A stretch of DNA of 64,000 nucleotides from Variovorax sp. J22G73 (GTDB lineage Bacteria > Pseudomonadota > Gammaproteobacteria > Burkholderiales > Burkholderiaceae_C): positions 907,816-971,815 of the forward strand of contig NZ_JASZYK010000002.1 in NCBI RefSeq assembly GCF_030317035.1, written 5' to 3'. The notes beneath the pieces were generated by a model that worked only from the letters and a program-made list of their open reading frames with translations, was not told the DNA's origin and made no database searches. Below are positions 39,389 to 47,814 of this stretch, one piece after another; position 1 is the first letter of the stretch, and every line of letters begins with the position of its first letter. A program made the translations under genes and the position numbers.

Positions 39389-40321
39389 TTGAACTCCACC
39401 GCCCCCGCATCAGGCCGCCTCGTGGCCTACGGCTGCCTGGCACTGAGCATGTCGCTCGTCGGCGGCTACGTCGCACTCTCCAAACCGCTCGTTGCCGCCT
39501 TCCCGGTGCTGCTTCTCGCATGGCTGCGCTTCGGCATTGCGGCGCTGGCCATGCCGCACTGGCTCAAGCGCGCCCCCGACGAACCGCCCATGACCGCGCG
39601 CACGCGCTGGCTGGTGTTTCTCGAGTCGTTCCTCGGCAACTTCCTGTTCTCGATCTGCATGCTGTTCGGCGTCAGCATGACCAGCGCGGTGTCGGCGGGC
39701 GTGATCATGGCGTCGATCCCCGCGTGCGTGGCCGTCGCGAGCTGGCTCTTCCTGCGCGAGCGCATCACCGTGCGCATCGGCGCGGCCATCGTCTGCGCCG
39801 CGTTCGGCATCGGCCTGCTGGCGCTTTCTCCCGCTTCTGGAGCGCATGCATCGGCAACGCCCGCGGCCGCGCAATCGTCGATGCCGTGGCTGGGCAACCT
39901 GCTGGTGTTTTGCGCGGTGCTCTGCGAGACGGCCTATGCGGTGATCGGCAAGTCGCTCACCGGGCGCCTGGGGCCCAAGCGCATCGCCTCGCTCATCAAC
40001 CTCTGGGGCTTCATGCTCTCGATGCCCTTCGGCATCTGGTTCGCGCTGCAGTTCGATTTCACCGCCGTGCGCTTCGGCACCTGGGCACTGCTGGTGGCGT
40101 ACGCGCTCGCCGCGAGCATCTGGACGGTGTGGCTCTGGATGACCGGACTTCGCAACGTACCAGCCGCACAAGCGGGTGTTTTCGCCGTGCTGTTGCCGGT
40201 GAGCGCGGCCCTCGTGGGCGTGCTCGTGCTCGGCGAAAACCTGTCATCGCCACAGCTGCTTGCGTTCGTGATCGCACTGGTGGGCGTGATGCTCGCGACA
40301 TGGCCGGCGCGCCGAACGTGA
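39389..40321 (+). CDS. DMT-superfamily (EamA) transporter
   Basis: A 310-residue inner-membrane protein with about ten helices in two EamA repeats: LVAYGCLALSMSLVGGYVALSKPLVAAFPVLLLAWLRFGIAALAMP in the first, and LLVFCAVLCETAYAVIGKSLTGRLGP through VALLVGVLVLGENLS-like elements in the second. It probably exports a metabolite or amino acid. The start is taken as TTG at 39389 because no ATG precedes the first helix in frame with sensible sequence; no strong ribosome binding site is visible, so the start is uncertain. Confidence 0.82.
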   Translation: MNSTAPASGRLVAYGCLALSMSLVGGYVALSKPLVAAFPVLLLAWLRFGIAALAMPHWLKRAPDEPPMTARTRWLVFLESFLGNFLFSICMLFGVSMTSAVSAGVIMASIPACVAVASWLFLRERITVRIGAAIVCAAFGIGLLALSPASGAHASATPAAAQSSMPWLGNLLVFCAVLCETAYAVIGKSLTGRLGPKRIASLINLWGFMLSMPFGIWFALQFDFTAVRFGTWALLVAYALAASIWTVWLWMTGLRNVPAAQAGVFAVLLPVSAALVGVLVLGENLSSPQLLAFVIALVGVMLATWPARRT

Positions 40322-40476
40322 AAAACGAGGCTTCTCCCCTCTGAAAAAACAACAGCCCCCAATGAAAAAAGCGCTTTTTCCCTTGGAAACGCGTTTTTTC
40401 TCCTTTAGCATCCGCAATGCCACTGGAGACGCAAGTTTTTCATTGGTGAACGTTCAACCAAAAAAGGAAATCAACC

Positions 40477-40944
40477 ATGGCAACTGCAAAGAAAGCTCCG
40501 GCAAAGAAAGCCGCCGCTCCCGCGAAGAAGGCTGCTGCTCCGGCTAAGAAGGCCGCCGCACCGGCGAAGAAGGCTGCTGCTCCGGCAAAGAAGGCCGCTG
40601 CTCCCGCGAAGAAGGCTGCGGCTCCTGCAAAGAAGGCTGCTGCACCGGCGAAGAAGGCTGCTGCTCCCGCAAAGAAGGCTGCTCCCGCCAAGAAGCGCAC
40701 GCCCAACGCCGCGTTCATGAAGGCCCTGACCCCCAGCCCCGCGCTGGCCGCCGTGGTCGGCTCGACGCCGCTGCCGCGTACCGCCGTCGTGAGCAAGCTG
40801 TGGGACTACATCAAGAAGAACAACCTTCAAGACAAGGCCAACAAGCGCAACATCAACGCCGACGCCAAGCTGAAGGAAATCTTCGGCAAGGCCCAAGTGT
40901 CGATGTTCGAACTGGCCGCGCTGATCGGCAAGCACGTCAAGTAA
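40477..40944 (+). CDS. Histone H1-like Lys/Ala/Pro-repeat protein with SWIB domain
   Basis: A 155-residue DNA-associated protein. Residues about 9-75 consist of eight perfect PAKKAAA units and partial copies, like the C-terminal tail of histone H1 or AlgP. Residues about 76-155 are a SWIB/MDM2 fold (FMKALTPSPALAAVVGSTPLPRTAVVSKLWDYIKKNNLQDKANKRNINADAKLKEIFG). This fusion recurs in betaproteobacteria and chlamydiae. AAAAAAGGAAA precedes the ATG. Two AT-rich palindromes (GAAAAAAGCGCTTTTTC and AACGCGTTTTTT) lie at about 40364-40400. Probably a nucleoid compaction or transcription protein. Confidence 0.9.
   Translation: MATAKKAPAKKAAAPAKKAAAPAKKAAAPAKKAAAPAKKAAAPAKKAAAPAKKAAAPAKKAAAPAKKAAPAKKRTPNAAFMKALTPSPALAAVVGSTPLPRTAVVSKLWDYIKKNNLQDKANKRNINADAKLKEIFGKAQVSMFELAALIGKHVK
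40501..40668. repeat. Eight 21-bp in-frame repeats in the histone-like gene
   Basis: Each unit encodes AKKAAAP; copies differ only at synonymous positions (for example GCGAAGAAGGCTGCTGCTCC). Partial copies flank. Repeat number is expected to vary among strains by slippage without a frameshift. Confidence 0.9.
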
Positions 40945-40972
40945 GCACTCGGGGGCCTCGCGCTCCTGAATC

Positions 40973-41002
40973 AAAAAGCCCGCTTCATGCGGGCTTTTTT
41001 TT
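40973..41002 (+). terminator. Terminator of the histone-like gene
   Basis: AAAAAGCCCGC, loop TTCAT, GCGGGC, then eight T. Strong; also usable from the minus strand for the convergent AraC gene. Confidence 0.92.
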
Positions 41003-41020
41003 CGCCTGCCGCCAGGGCCC

Positions 41021-41764
41021 CTACCCCTCGAAGAAGCGCGCCGGCGTGCGGCCGAAGTGCTTGCGGAAGGCCTCGATGAAAGCACTCACCGAGCTGTAGC
41101 CCACCGTCAGCGCCACCGCCGTCACAGGCTCCTTCAGGCTCAGCAGCTCGACCGCCTTCAGCAACCGCGCCTGCTGACGCCATTGCGCAAAGCTCAGGCC
41201 CGTCTGCGCCGCGAAGCGCCGCGTGAGCGTGCGGCGCGCCATGCCGATGCGATCGGCCCATGCGTCGATGCCATCCGCCAGCGCCGGATCGTCGGCCAGC
41301 GCGGCCGCCATCGCGACCAGGCGCTTGTCCTGCGGCATGGGCAGGTGCAGAGACGGCCTGTCGCCCGCGGCAAGCTCGTCGACCAGCACGCCCACCAATC
41401 GCCCGCGGCGTGGCTCCAGCAGGGCATCGGATGCGTCCAGCGACGTCAGCCGGTCGACCAGCCCCTGCACCAGCGGCGTGGCCGCGAACACATGCGGCTC
41501 CTTCGGCAACGCTGCAGCAGCCGTTGCATCGAGGTGCAGGCTCCATCCCGCCGTGGCGCCGAAGCTCTGCGCCGCGTGGGCGCAGCGCGGCGCAATCCAC
41601 CCGATCCAGCCCGGCGGCTGAACCCAGCGCCCCGAAGGCGTCTCGATGAGCTGCAGGCCCTCGCGCAGCGCGAACAGCTGCCCGGTGTCATGCGAGTGAT
41701 AGGCGGTGACGCGCGGCGCCCCATGCACATCGAGCCAGAGCTTCGCCGGCGACTCAACGGCCAT
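41021..41764 (-). CDS. AraC-family transcriptional regulator
   Basis: A 247-residue regulator. The N-terminal cupin-like ligand domain (about 1-130) starts VHGAPRVTAYHSHDTGQLFALREG. The C-terminal AraC DNA-binding domain (about 150-247) carries two helix-turn-helices: WADRIGMARRTLTRRFAAQTGLSFAQWRQQARLLKAVELL and AVALTVGYSSVSAFIEAFRKHFGRTPARFF. It is divergent from the small gene at 41868 (103 nt), which may be its target. Ligand unknown. Confidence 0.9.
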   Translation of the reverse strand: MAVESPAKLWLDVHGAPRVTAYHSHDTGQLFALREGLQLIETPSGRWVQPPGWIGWIAPRCAHAAQSFGATAGWSLHLDATAAAALPKEPHVFAATPLVQGLVDRLTSLDASDALLEPRRGRLVGVLVDELAAGDRPSLHLPMPQDKRLVAMAAALADDPALADGIDAWADRIGMARRTLTRRFAAQTGLSFAQWRQQARLLKAVELLSLKEPVTAVALTVGYSSVSAFIEAFRKHFGRTPARFFEG

Positions 41765-41867
41765 GGCTGGCCCGCCGGCGGTATCGATTGGCCCCGCGGC
41801 GCAAGCCCGAAGCGCGCGGCCTGCCTAGCATCGAGTTCATCTTCACCACCCCCTGAAAGGACCTCAC

Positions 41868-42149
41868 ATGCAAGCCCAAGACGTACTGCCCGACGGCCAG
41901 GACTTCACCGTCATCAACGGCACCACCCTGCGCAAGGGTTCGGTCGCGGCCTTCCTCGCCAACGCCCGCGTGCTCGAAGACGCGAACGCCTCGGCCGAAG
42001 ACCGGCAGACCGCGCAGCAAGACCTGCGCTCGCTGATTCCCGCGCTCGAGACGCTCGGCCTCTTCGACATCTTCGAACTGCGTTCGCCCGCTTTGCGCGC
42101 AGAAGTGGACCGCCATCGCGCAACGCTCAGCCAGCAGCCCCGGACTTGA
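41868..42149 (+). CDS. Small hypothetical protein
   Basis: A 93-residue acidic protein: GQDFTVINGTTLRKGSVAAFLANARVLEDANAS then helices ending in a Gln-rich tail. AAAGGAC lies six nt before the ATG, a good ribosome binding site. No cysteine or membrane segment. The neighbouring divergent AraC regulator suggests it is the regulated gene. Its last 23 nt overlap the convergent TPP-enzyme gene. Function unknown. Confidence 0.65.
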   Translation: MQAQDVLPDGQDFTVINGTTLRKGSVAAFLANARVLEDANASAEDRQTAQQDLRSLIPALETLGLFDIFELRSPALRAEVDRHRATLSQQPRT

Positions 42150-43866
42150 GCTCGGCCTGCTTCGCCGCGCGCGTGATCGACGCGAGCGTGCCGCGCGTGG
42201 TGATCACCTCGGGGTCGAGCGGAATCTCGATCAGCGTGCCCGTGTCGGCCGCCAGCGCGCGCAGCAGCGCGGCCTCGAACTGCCCGGTGGCCGTCACCCG
42301 CTCGGCCGCGTAGCCGTAGGCGCGCGCCAGGCCGCAGAAGTCGGGGTTGCGCAGCGCCGTGCCGCTGGTGCGTTCGGGGTACTCGCGCTCCTGGTGCATG
42401 CGGATGGTGCCGAACATGCCGTTGTTCAGCAGCACGATGATGCTCTTGCCGCCATGCTGCGACGCCGTCGCCAGCTCCTGCCCCGTCATCAGGAAATCGC
42501 CGTCGCCGGCAATCGTGAAAGCCACGCGCCCCGTCGCCAGGTTGGCTGCGATGCCGGCCGGCACGCCGTAGCCCATCGCGCCGCTGGTCGGCGCCAGCTG
42601 CGTCTTCGCGCCCTTGGTGAGCCCGTGGTAGCGAAAGTAGCGGTGCACCCAGCTCGCGAAGTTGCCCGCGCCGTTGGTGATGGCCGCGTCGGCGGGCAGG
42701 TGCTTCTGCAGCAGCGCGACGACCTCCGCCATGTCGACCGGCCCGCGTGGCGCGTCGGCGGGCATGCCGGCCAGCGCCTGAGGCACCAGGTTGGCCTCGT
42801 AGTCGTCATGGGCCTGCAGCGTCCATTCTTCCCACGGCAGCGTCGGCGGCGCGCTCAGCACCTCCAGGCTGCGCGCGGCAGCGCTCATGCCGGCGTTGAT
42901 GGCCAGGTCGGCCTGGTACACGCGGTTGAGTTCTTCCGCGCTCGCGTGGATGTGCACCAGCGTCTGCCTGGCCTTGGGCGCTTCCAGCAGCGTGTAGCCG
43001 CCCGTCGTCATCTCGCCCAGGCGCGGGCCGATGGCGAGGATCAGGTCCGCGTCCTTCACGCGTTGCGCGAGCTTCGGGTTGATGGCGATGCCCACGTCGC
43101 CCGCGTACAGCGGGTGGTGGTTGTCGAAGGTGTCCTGAAAGCGAAAGGCGTTGGTCACCGGCAGGCGCCAGTTCTCCGCGAAGCGCTGCAGCGCGTGCGC
43201 GGCCTGCGTGGTCCAGCCGCCGCCGCCGGCAATCACCAGCGGACGCTGCGACTTCAGCAGCAGCTCGCGCAGCGTGCGCAGCGCGCCCGGGTCGCTCCAG
43301 GGCTCCACGGCTTCCACGCGCTTCAATGGCCGCGCGGCGGTCTCGCTGCGCAGCATGTCTTCGGGCAGCACCAGCACCACCGGCCCTGGCCGCCCGTTCA
43401 TCGCGGTGGCGAAGGCGCGCGCGATGTACTCGGGAATGCGGTCGGCGTCGTCGATGCGCTCCACCCGCTTGGCGAAGCCCTTGGTGCTCGGCCCGAAGAA
43501 GCTGCCGTAGTCGACCTCCTGGAAGGCCTCGCGGTCGCGAAAGTCGCTGCCGACGTCGCCCACGAACAGCACCATCGGCGTGGAGTCCTGGAACGCGTTG
43601 TGCACGCCGATGGATGCGTTCGTCGCGCCCGGCCCGCGCGTGACGAAGCACACGCCCGGCCGCCCGGTGATCTTGCCGTGCGCCTCGGCCATGAAGGCCG
43701 CGCCGCCCTCCTGCCGGTTGACGATGAAACGCGCGCGCTCGCGGTACGCATGAAAGCCGTCGAGCACCGCCAGGAAGCTTTCGCCGGGCACGCCGAACGC
43801 GATCTCCATGCCCTGTTCGACCAGGCACTCCACGATCAGGTGGCCTGCGGGTTGTGATGTACTCAT
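42127..43866 (-). CDS. Thiamine-diphosphate-dependent enzyme (acetolactate synthase-like)
   Basis: A 579-residue three-domain ThDP enzyme. The catalytic Glu is Glu53 in VNRQEGGAAFMAEA. The ThDP/Mg site is GDGDFLMTGQELATASQHGGKSIIVLLNN near the C-terminal third. No FAD-specific feature is obvious. Closest by motif are acetolactate synthase, sulfopyruvate decarboxylase-like and oxalyl-CoA decarboxylase-type enzymes, so carboligation or decarboxylation of a 2-keto acid is likely. It diverges from tetR over 94 nt, where a TetR-type operator lies, so it probably belongs to that regulon. Confidence 0.85.
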   Translation of the reverse strand: MSTSQPAGHLIVECLVEQGMEIAFGVPGESFLAVLDGFHAYRERARFIVNRQEGGAAFMAEAHGKITGRPGVCFVTRGPGATNASIGVHNAFQDSTPMVLFVGDVGSDFRDREAFQEVDYGSFFGPSTKGFAKRVERIDDADRIPEYIARAFATAMNGRPGPVVLVLPEDMLRSETAARPLKRVEAVEPWSDPGALRTLRELLLKSQRPLVIAGGGGWTTQAAHALQRFAENWRLPVTNAFRFQDTFDNHHPLYAGDVGIAINPKLAQRVKDADLILAIGPRLGEMTTGGYTLLEAPKARQTLVHIHASAEELNRVYQADLAINAGMSAAARSLEVLSAPPTLPWEEWTLQAHDDYEANLVPQALAGMPADAPRGPVDMAEVVALLQKHLPADAAITNGAGNFASWVHRYFRYHGLTKGAKTQLAPTSGAMGYGVPAGIAANLATGRVAFTIAGDGDFLMTGQELATASQHGGKSIIVLLNNGMFGTIRMHQEREYPERTSGTALRNPDFCGLARAYGYAAERVTATGQFEAALLRALAADTGTLIEIPLDPEVITTRGTLASITRAAKQAELKSGAAG

Positions 43867-43933
43867 GAGAAGTAGAACCTCAGCTGCAAATGTCTTCGGC
43901 AATTATGTGCGTCCGCCTTTCGCGCCTTGCGTT

Positions 43934-43954
43934 AATTCCCCAATTGGTTAAATT
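43934..43954. promoter_or_regulatory. Candidate TetR operator between the TPP enzyme and tetR
   Basis: AATTCCCCAATTGG followed by TTAAATT, ending six nt before the tetR ATG. It resembles the perfect inverted repeat AATTCACTCAATGGTGAATT at 44771-44790 (shared AATTC, CAAT, GG, AATT blocks), although its own symmetry is imperfect. Autoregulation is inferred. Confidence 0.45.
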
Positions 43955-43960
43955 CTCGCC

Positions 43961-44653
43961 ATGAAGGCTCCCAAGGACCGCACCGCTCAAGCCAGCCCTG
44001 CCGGCAATCCCGCAGACACCATCGACGTGCTCGAACCCCGTTCGCGCGATGCCGATCGCTCGCAGCTCGCCATCCTCGCGTCGGCGCGCGACGAGTTTTC
44101 GGCACGCGGCCTGGCCGGCGCGCGCATGGACAGCATCGCCGAGCGCGCGGGCCTCAACAAGCGGCTCATCTACTACTACTTCGGCAGCAAGGACGACCTG
44201 TTCCTGGCGGTGCTGGAGCGCACCTACGCCGACATCCGCGAGGCCGAGCAGCGCCTGCACCTCGACGAGATCGAGCCGGTCGAGGCCATTCGCCAACTGG
44301 TGTCCTTCACCTGGCACTACTACCTCGAGCACCCGGAGTTCATCACCCTGCTCAACAGCGAGAACCTGCACTGCGCGGCGCACCTGAAGCGCTCCGAGCG
44401 CATCCAGGAAATGAACTCGCCGCTGGTGCAGCTGCTGGACACCGTGCTGGAGCGCGGCAAGAAGGACAACCTGTTCCGCGCCGGCGTCGACCCCGTGCAG
44501 CTGTACATCTCCATCGCGTCACTCTGCTACTTCTACCTGTCGAACAACCACACGCTGTCGGCCATCTTCGGGCGCGACCTGCGGGCTCCCAAGGCGATGG
44601 CGCAACGCCTGTCGCACATGACCGACCTCGTGCTGGGCTACGTGCTGCACTGA
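43961..44653 (+). CDS. TetR-family regulator of the catabolic island
   Basis: A 230-residue regulator with a ~30-residue flexible N terminus, a TetR helix-turn-helix (about 38-85: AILASARDEFSARGLAGARMDSIAERAGLNKRLIYYYFGSKDDLFLAVLERTY), and an all-helical ligand domain. It sits between the divergent TPP enzyme and the same-strand transport/catabolic genes, and related inverted repeats precede itself and the receptor gene. The inducer would be the imported substrate or an intermediate; unknown. Confidence 0.9.
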   Translation: MKAPKDRTAQASPAGNPADTIDVLEPRSRDADRSQLAILASARDEFSARGLAGARMDSIAERAGLNKRLIYYYFGSKDDLFLAVLERTYADIREAEQRLHLDEIEPVEAIRQLVSFTWHYYLEHPEFITLLNSENLHCAAHLKRSERIQEMNSPLVQLLDTVLERGKKDNLFRAGVDPVQLYISIASLCYFYLSNNHTLSAIFGRDLRAPKAMAQRLSHMTDLVLGYVLH

Positions 44654-44736
44654 AGGCGGCACCGCGGCGCCCCTCGTCCCTCACCGACCGGGCGCCGCCT
44701 CTCCTCACTCTGCGGGTATTCACTAGGCAGCGGCCG

Positions 44737-44793
44737 TTGACGCTGCGGCGCGGCCGTTTCTAAAATCGATAATTCACTCAATGGTGAATTGAT
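44737..44793 (+). promoter_or_regulatory. Promoter and operator of the transport/catabolic operon
   Basis: -35 TTGACG (44737-44742), 18-nt spacer, -10 TAAAAT (44761-44766) followed by CG. Covering the predicted start is AATTCACTCAATGGTGAATT (44771-44790), a perfect 7+6+7 inverted repeat enclosed by outer ATCGAT copies. A further TATTCACT half site lies at about 44718. Typical of TetR-type repression. Confidence 0.65.
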
Positions 44794-44831
44794 CGATCCA
44801 AGAAAGCGGCCCGACCGCGCGGAGACAAACC

Positions 44832-45842
44832 TTGAAGCTTCTTGCCAGCACTGCACGCTCCCCCGCCCTTGCCTCGCTGACCGCGGCCTTGGCCTTGACC
44901 TGCACAGCCGCGCTGTTCCCCACGCTGGCGTCCGCGCAGAACGGCTACCCCAGCAAGCCCATCCGCGTGATCGTTCCCTTTGCGGCGGGCAGCACCACCG
45001 ACATCATTGCCCGCGCCATCACCGACAAGATGAGCGTCAGCATGGGCCAGACGCTGGTCATCGACAACCGCGGCGGCGCCAGCGGCACCATCGGCCAGCA
45101 GGCGGTGGCCACGGCGGCGGCCGACGGCTACACGGTGATGATCCATTCGTCGTCGCACACGGTGAGCCCCTCGACCTTCGCCAAGCTGCCCTTCGACACG
45201 GTGCACGACTTCGCGGGCGTCACGCCCATCTCGTCGCTGCCGAACGCGCTGGTGATCTCGCCGGGCAAGAACATCAAGACGCTGCCACAGCTGCTGGCCG
45301 CGGCGCGCGCCAAGCCGGGCAGCATGAACTTCGCTTCCGCCGGCCAGGGCAGCGCCACGCACCTGAACGCCGAAAAGTTCAAGCTGGCCGCCAAGATAGA
45401 CGCCACCAACATCCCCTTCAAGGGCTCGGGCGAAGCCGTGACCGAGGTGCTCTCGGGCCGCGTCGACTACTACTTCTCGCCCATCGCCCCGGTCATCGGC
45501 CAGATCAAGGAAGGCCAGCTGCTGGCGCTGGCCGTGGGCTCGCCCAAGCGCGCCGCCGCCCTGCCCGACGTGCCCACCACCACCGAGGCCGGCGTGCCCG
45601 GCTCGGAATTCAACTTCTGGATCGGAATGATGGCGCCGGCCAAGACGCCGCGCGACATCGTCGAGCGCCTGAACGCCGAGGTGGCCAAGGCGCTGGCCAC
45701 GCCCGAGGTGAAGGAGCGCTTCGCCAAGCTCGGCGCCGACGCCTGGACGCTCAAGCCCGCGCAGTTCGACGCCTACATCAAGGACGAGATCGCGAGCAAC
45801 GCCGAGCTCGTGAAGGCGGCCGGCCTCTCGGTGCAGCAGTAA
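44832..45842 (+). CDS. Bug/TctC-family periplasmic substrate-binding protein
   Basis: A 336-residue precursor with a signal peptide cleaved after ASA (residue ~35). YPSKPIRVIVPFAAGSTTDIIARAITDKMS, VIDNRGGASGTIGQQAV and PFKGSGEAVTEVLSGRVDYYF are the hallmark Bug motifs. Bug proteins bind carboxylates or similar anions for tripartite tricarboxylate carriers; no TctA/TctB genes are adjacent, so it is an orphan receptor, as is common in Burkholderiales. First gene of the operon. Confidence 0.9.
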   Translation: MKLLASTARSPALASLTAALALTCTAALFPTLASAQNGYPSKPIRVIVPFAAGSTTDIIARAITDKMSVSMGQTLVIDNRGGASGTIGQQAVATAAADGYTVMIHSSSHTVSPSTFAKLPFDTVHDFAGVTPISSLPNALVISPGKNIKTLPQLLAAARAKPGSMNFASAGQGSATHLNAEKFKLAAKIDATNIPFKGSGEAVTEVLSGRVDYYFSPIAPVIGQIKEGQLLALAVGSPKRAAALPDVPTTTEAGVPGSEFNFWIGMMAPAKTPRDIVERLNAEVAKALATPEVKERFAKLGADAWTLKPAQFDAYIKDEIASNAELVKAAGLSVQQ

Positions 45843-45881
45843 GCAAGCAAACAACAGGCAAAAGAAACCCCGGCCCCCGTC

Positions 45882-46655
45882 ATGTTCCGCAAGCTCCTGC
45901 TCTCCCCGGCCCTGCGCCCGTTCATCCTCATCTTGCTGCTGCTGGTGCTGTGGGACCTGGCGATTCGCCTCTTCAGGATTCCGGCCTACCTGGTGCCGCC
46001 GCCGTGGGAGGTGGTGAAGCAGCTCGTGGCCGAATGGCCCCGCCTGCTGTCCGAAAGCTGGAAGACCACGCTGGCCACGCTGGGCGGTTTCGGGCTGACC
46101 ATCCTCATCGGCATTCCGATGGCCATGGTCATCGCTTACTCGCGCGTGGTCGAGTCGTACGTGTACCCGCTGCTGGTGTTCTCGCAGAGCATTCCCAAGG
46201 TCGCGATCGCGCCGCTGTTCGTGGTGTGGTTCGGCTTCGGCATCTTCCCGAAGGTGATCAGCGCCTTTCTGCTGGGCTTCTTCCCGGTGGTGGTGTCCAC
46301 GGTGATGGGCTTCAAGTCGGTCGAGCCGGACATGATCGACCTGTCGCGCTCCATGGGCGCGAGCCGGCTGCAGACCTTCTTCAAGATCAGCCTGCCCCAG
46401 GCGTTGCCGCAGATCTTCAGCGGCCTGAAGGTGTCGGTCACGCTGGCCGTGGTGGGCGCGGTGGTGGGCGAATTCGTCGGCTCCAACTCGGGCATCGGCT
46501 ACGTGCTGCAGGTGGCCAACGGCAACTTCGACCTGCCGCTGATGTTCGCCGCGCTGGTGGTGCTGTCGAGCATCGGCGTCATTCTTTTCGTCGCGGTCGA
46601 CCTGGTCGAGCGCGTGATGATTCCGTGGCACGCCTCGCAGCGCCACGCGCACTGA
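45882..46655 (+). CDS. ABC transporter permease (NitT/TauT family)
   Basis: A 257-residue inner-membrane permease with six helices. The cytoplasmic EAA-type loop is EPDMIDLSRSMGASRLQTFFKISLPQALPQIFSGLK, preceding VTLAVVGAVVGEFVG. Homodimeric partner of the downstream binding protein and ATPase. 39 nt separate it from the Bug receptor gene. Family substrates are nitrate, taurine, sulfonates or aromatic and pyrimidine precursors. Confidence 0.9.
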   Translation: MFRKLLLSPALRPFILILLLLVLWDLAIRLFRIPAYLVPPPWEVVKQLVAEWPRLLSESWKTTLATLGGFGLTILIGIPMAMVIAYSRVVESYVYPLLVFSQSIPKVAIAPLFVVWFGFGIFPKVISAFLLGFFPVVVSTVMGFKSVEPDMIDLSRSMGASRLQTFFKISLPQALPQIFSGLKVSVTLAVVGAVVGEFVGSNSGIGYVLQVANGNFDLPLMFAALVVLSSIGVILFVAVDLVERVMIPWHASQRHAH

Positions 46656-46708
46656 GTTCCCGGTTTCTAGTTCCTTCTGCATACCAACAACCTCCCGGAG
46701 ACAAGACC

Positions 46709-47719
46709 ATGAAGAAACTGCTTCCCTCGCTGCTCGCCCTGTCGACCGCCGCGGCATTCGCCACCTTTGCCGTGCTGCCGGCCCATGCCCAGGGCGACAA
46801 GCCCAAGGACAAGGTCACGCTCATGCTCAACTGGTACCTGTACAGCGAGCACGCGCCCTTCTTCCTGGGCAAGGAAAAGGGCTTCTACGCCGACGAAGGC
46901 ATCGAGCTCGACATCCAGGAAGGCCGCGGCTCCGCCGTCACCGCGCAGGCGGTGGCCGCCAAGTCGGCCACCTTCGGCTACATCGACGTCACCACCATGA
47001 TCAAGGCCGCCGCCAAGGGCGCGCCGCTGAAGTCGACCGGCGTGCTGTTCCAGGTGAGCCCGATGTCGGTCATGGGCTTCACCGAGAAGAACATCAAGAC
47101 CCCCAAGGACATCATCGGCAAGACCGTGGCCGTGACGCCGGGCGACTCCATGTCGCAGATGTGGCCGCTGTTCCTGAAGGTCAACAACATCTCGGCCGAC
47201 CAGGTGAAGATCGTCTCGGGCGACGGCCAGACCAAGCTCAACGCGGTCACCAACGGCCAGGCCGACCTGCTGCTGGGCTACGTGATGGACCAGGCCATCA
47301 AGCTGCAGGACGCCACCGGCAAGCCCGTGACGCCGATCCGCTTCGCCGACTCGGGCGTGAACCAGATCAGCTCCGGCATCATCACCAACAAGAACCTGCT
47401 CACCGAGAACCCCGACCTGGTGAAGCGCTTCATGCGCGCCTCCACCAAGGCCGCCGAAGCCGCCGAGAAGAGCCCCGAGGCGGCCGTGGACGCCATGCTC
47501 AAGGCGAACGCCAAGGCCGGCGTGCGCGACACGCTCATCGTCGGCATGAAGCAGAGCGTGGCCCTGTACCACACGAAGGAAACGGCCAACCAGCGCCCCT
47601 ACCGCGTGACCATGAAGAACGTGAGCGACTCGCTCGACCTGCTGGTGCAGTACGGCGGCATGGACGCCTCCACGCGCGGCAAGCCGGAAGACTACGTGAC
47701 GCTGGACTTCCTGCCCTGA
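46709..47719 (+). CDS. ABC transporter substrate-binding protein (NMT1/THI5-like)
   Basis: A 336-residue precursor: signal peptide to about residue 27 (AHA), then KVTLMLNWYLYSEHAPFFLGKEKGFYADEGIELDIQEGRGSAVTAQAVAAKSATFGYID, the NMT1/SsuA-type fold that binds thiamine precursors, sulfonates or similar. ATG at 46709 has GGAG nine nt upstream. It lies between the permease and ATPase genes, completing an importer. Ligand unknown. Confidence 0.9.
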   Translation: MKKLLPSLLALSTAAAFATFAVLPAHAQGDKPKDKVTLMLNWYLYSEHAPFFLGKEKGFYADEGIELDIQEGRGSAVTAQAVAAKSATFGYIDVTTMIKAAAKGAPLKSTGVLFQVSPMSVMGFTEKNIKTPKDIIGKTVAVTPGDSMSQMWPLFLKVNNISADQVKIVSGDGQTKLNAVTNGQADLLLGYVMDQAIKLQDATGKPVTPIRFADSGVNQISSGIITNKNLLTENPDLVKRFMRASTKAAEAAEKSPEAAVDAMLKANAKAGVRDTLIVGMKQSVALYHTKETANQRPYRVTMKNVSDSLDLLVQYGGMDASTRGKPEDYVTLDFLP

Positions 47720-47814
47720 TCGCCCGATCGCCTGATCGCCCGACCCCTCGACCGCCCGACCGCCGCATCACGAACCCTGCGCGCCTTTCGCCGTTGCCAC
47801 CTCCCACGCATTCC

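Noticed and set aside
40501..40668. CRISPR-like direct repeats
   Set aside because: The 21-bp repeats are contiguous, in frame and coding (AKKAAAP units); there are no spacers and no cas genes.
41057..42313. 418-codon plus-strand frame opposite the AraC gene
   Set aside because: Runs across the AraC gene, the intergenic gap, the small gene and into the TPP-enzyme gene; composition is typical of a shadow.
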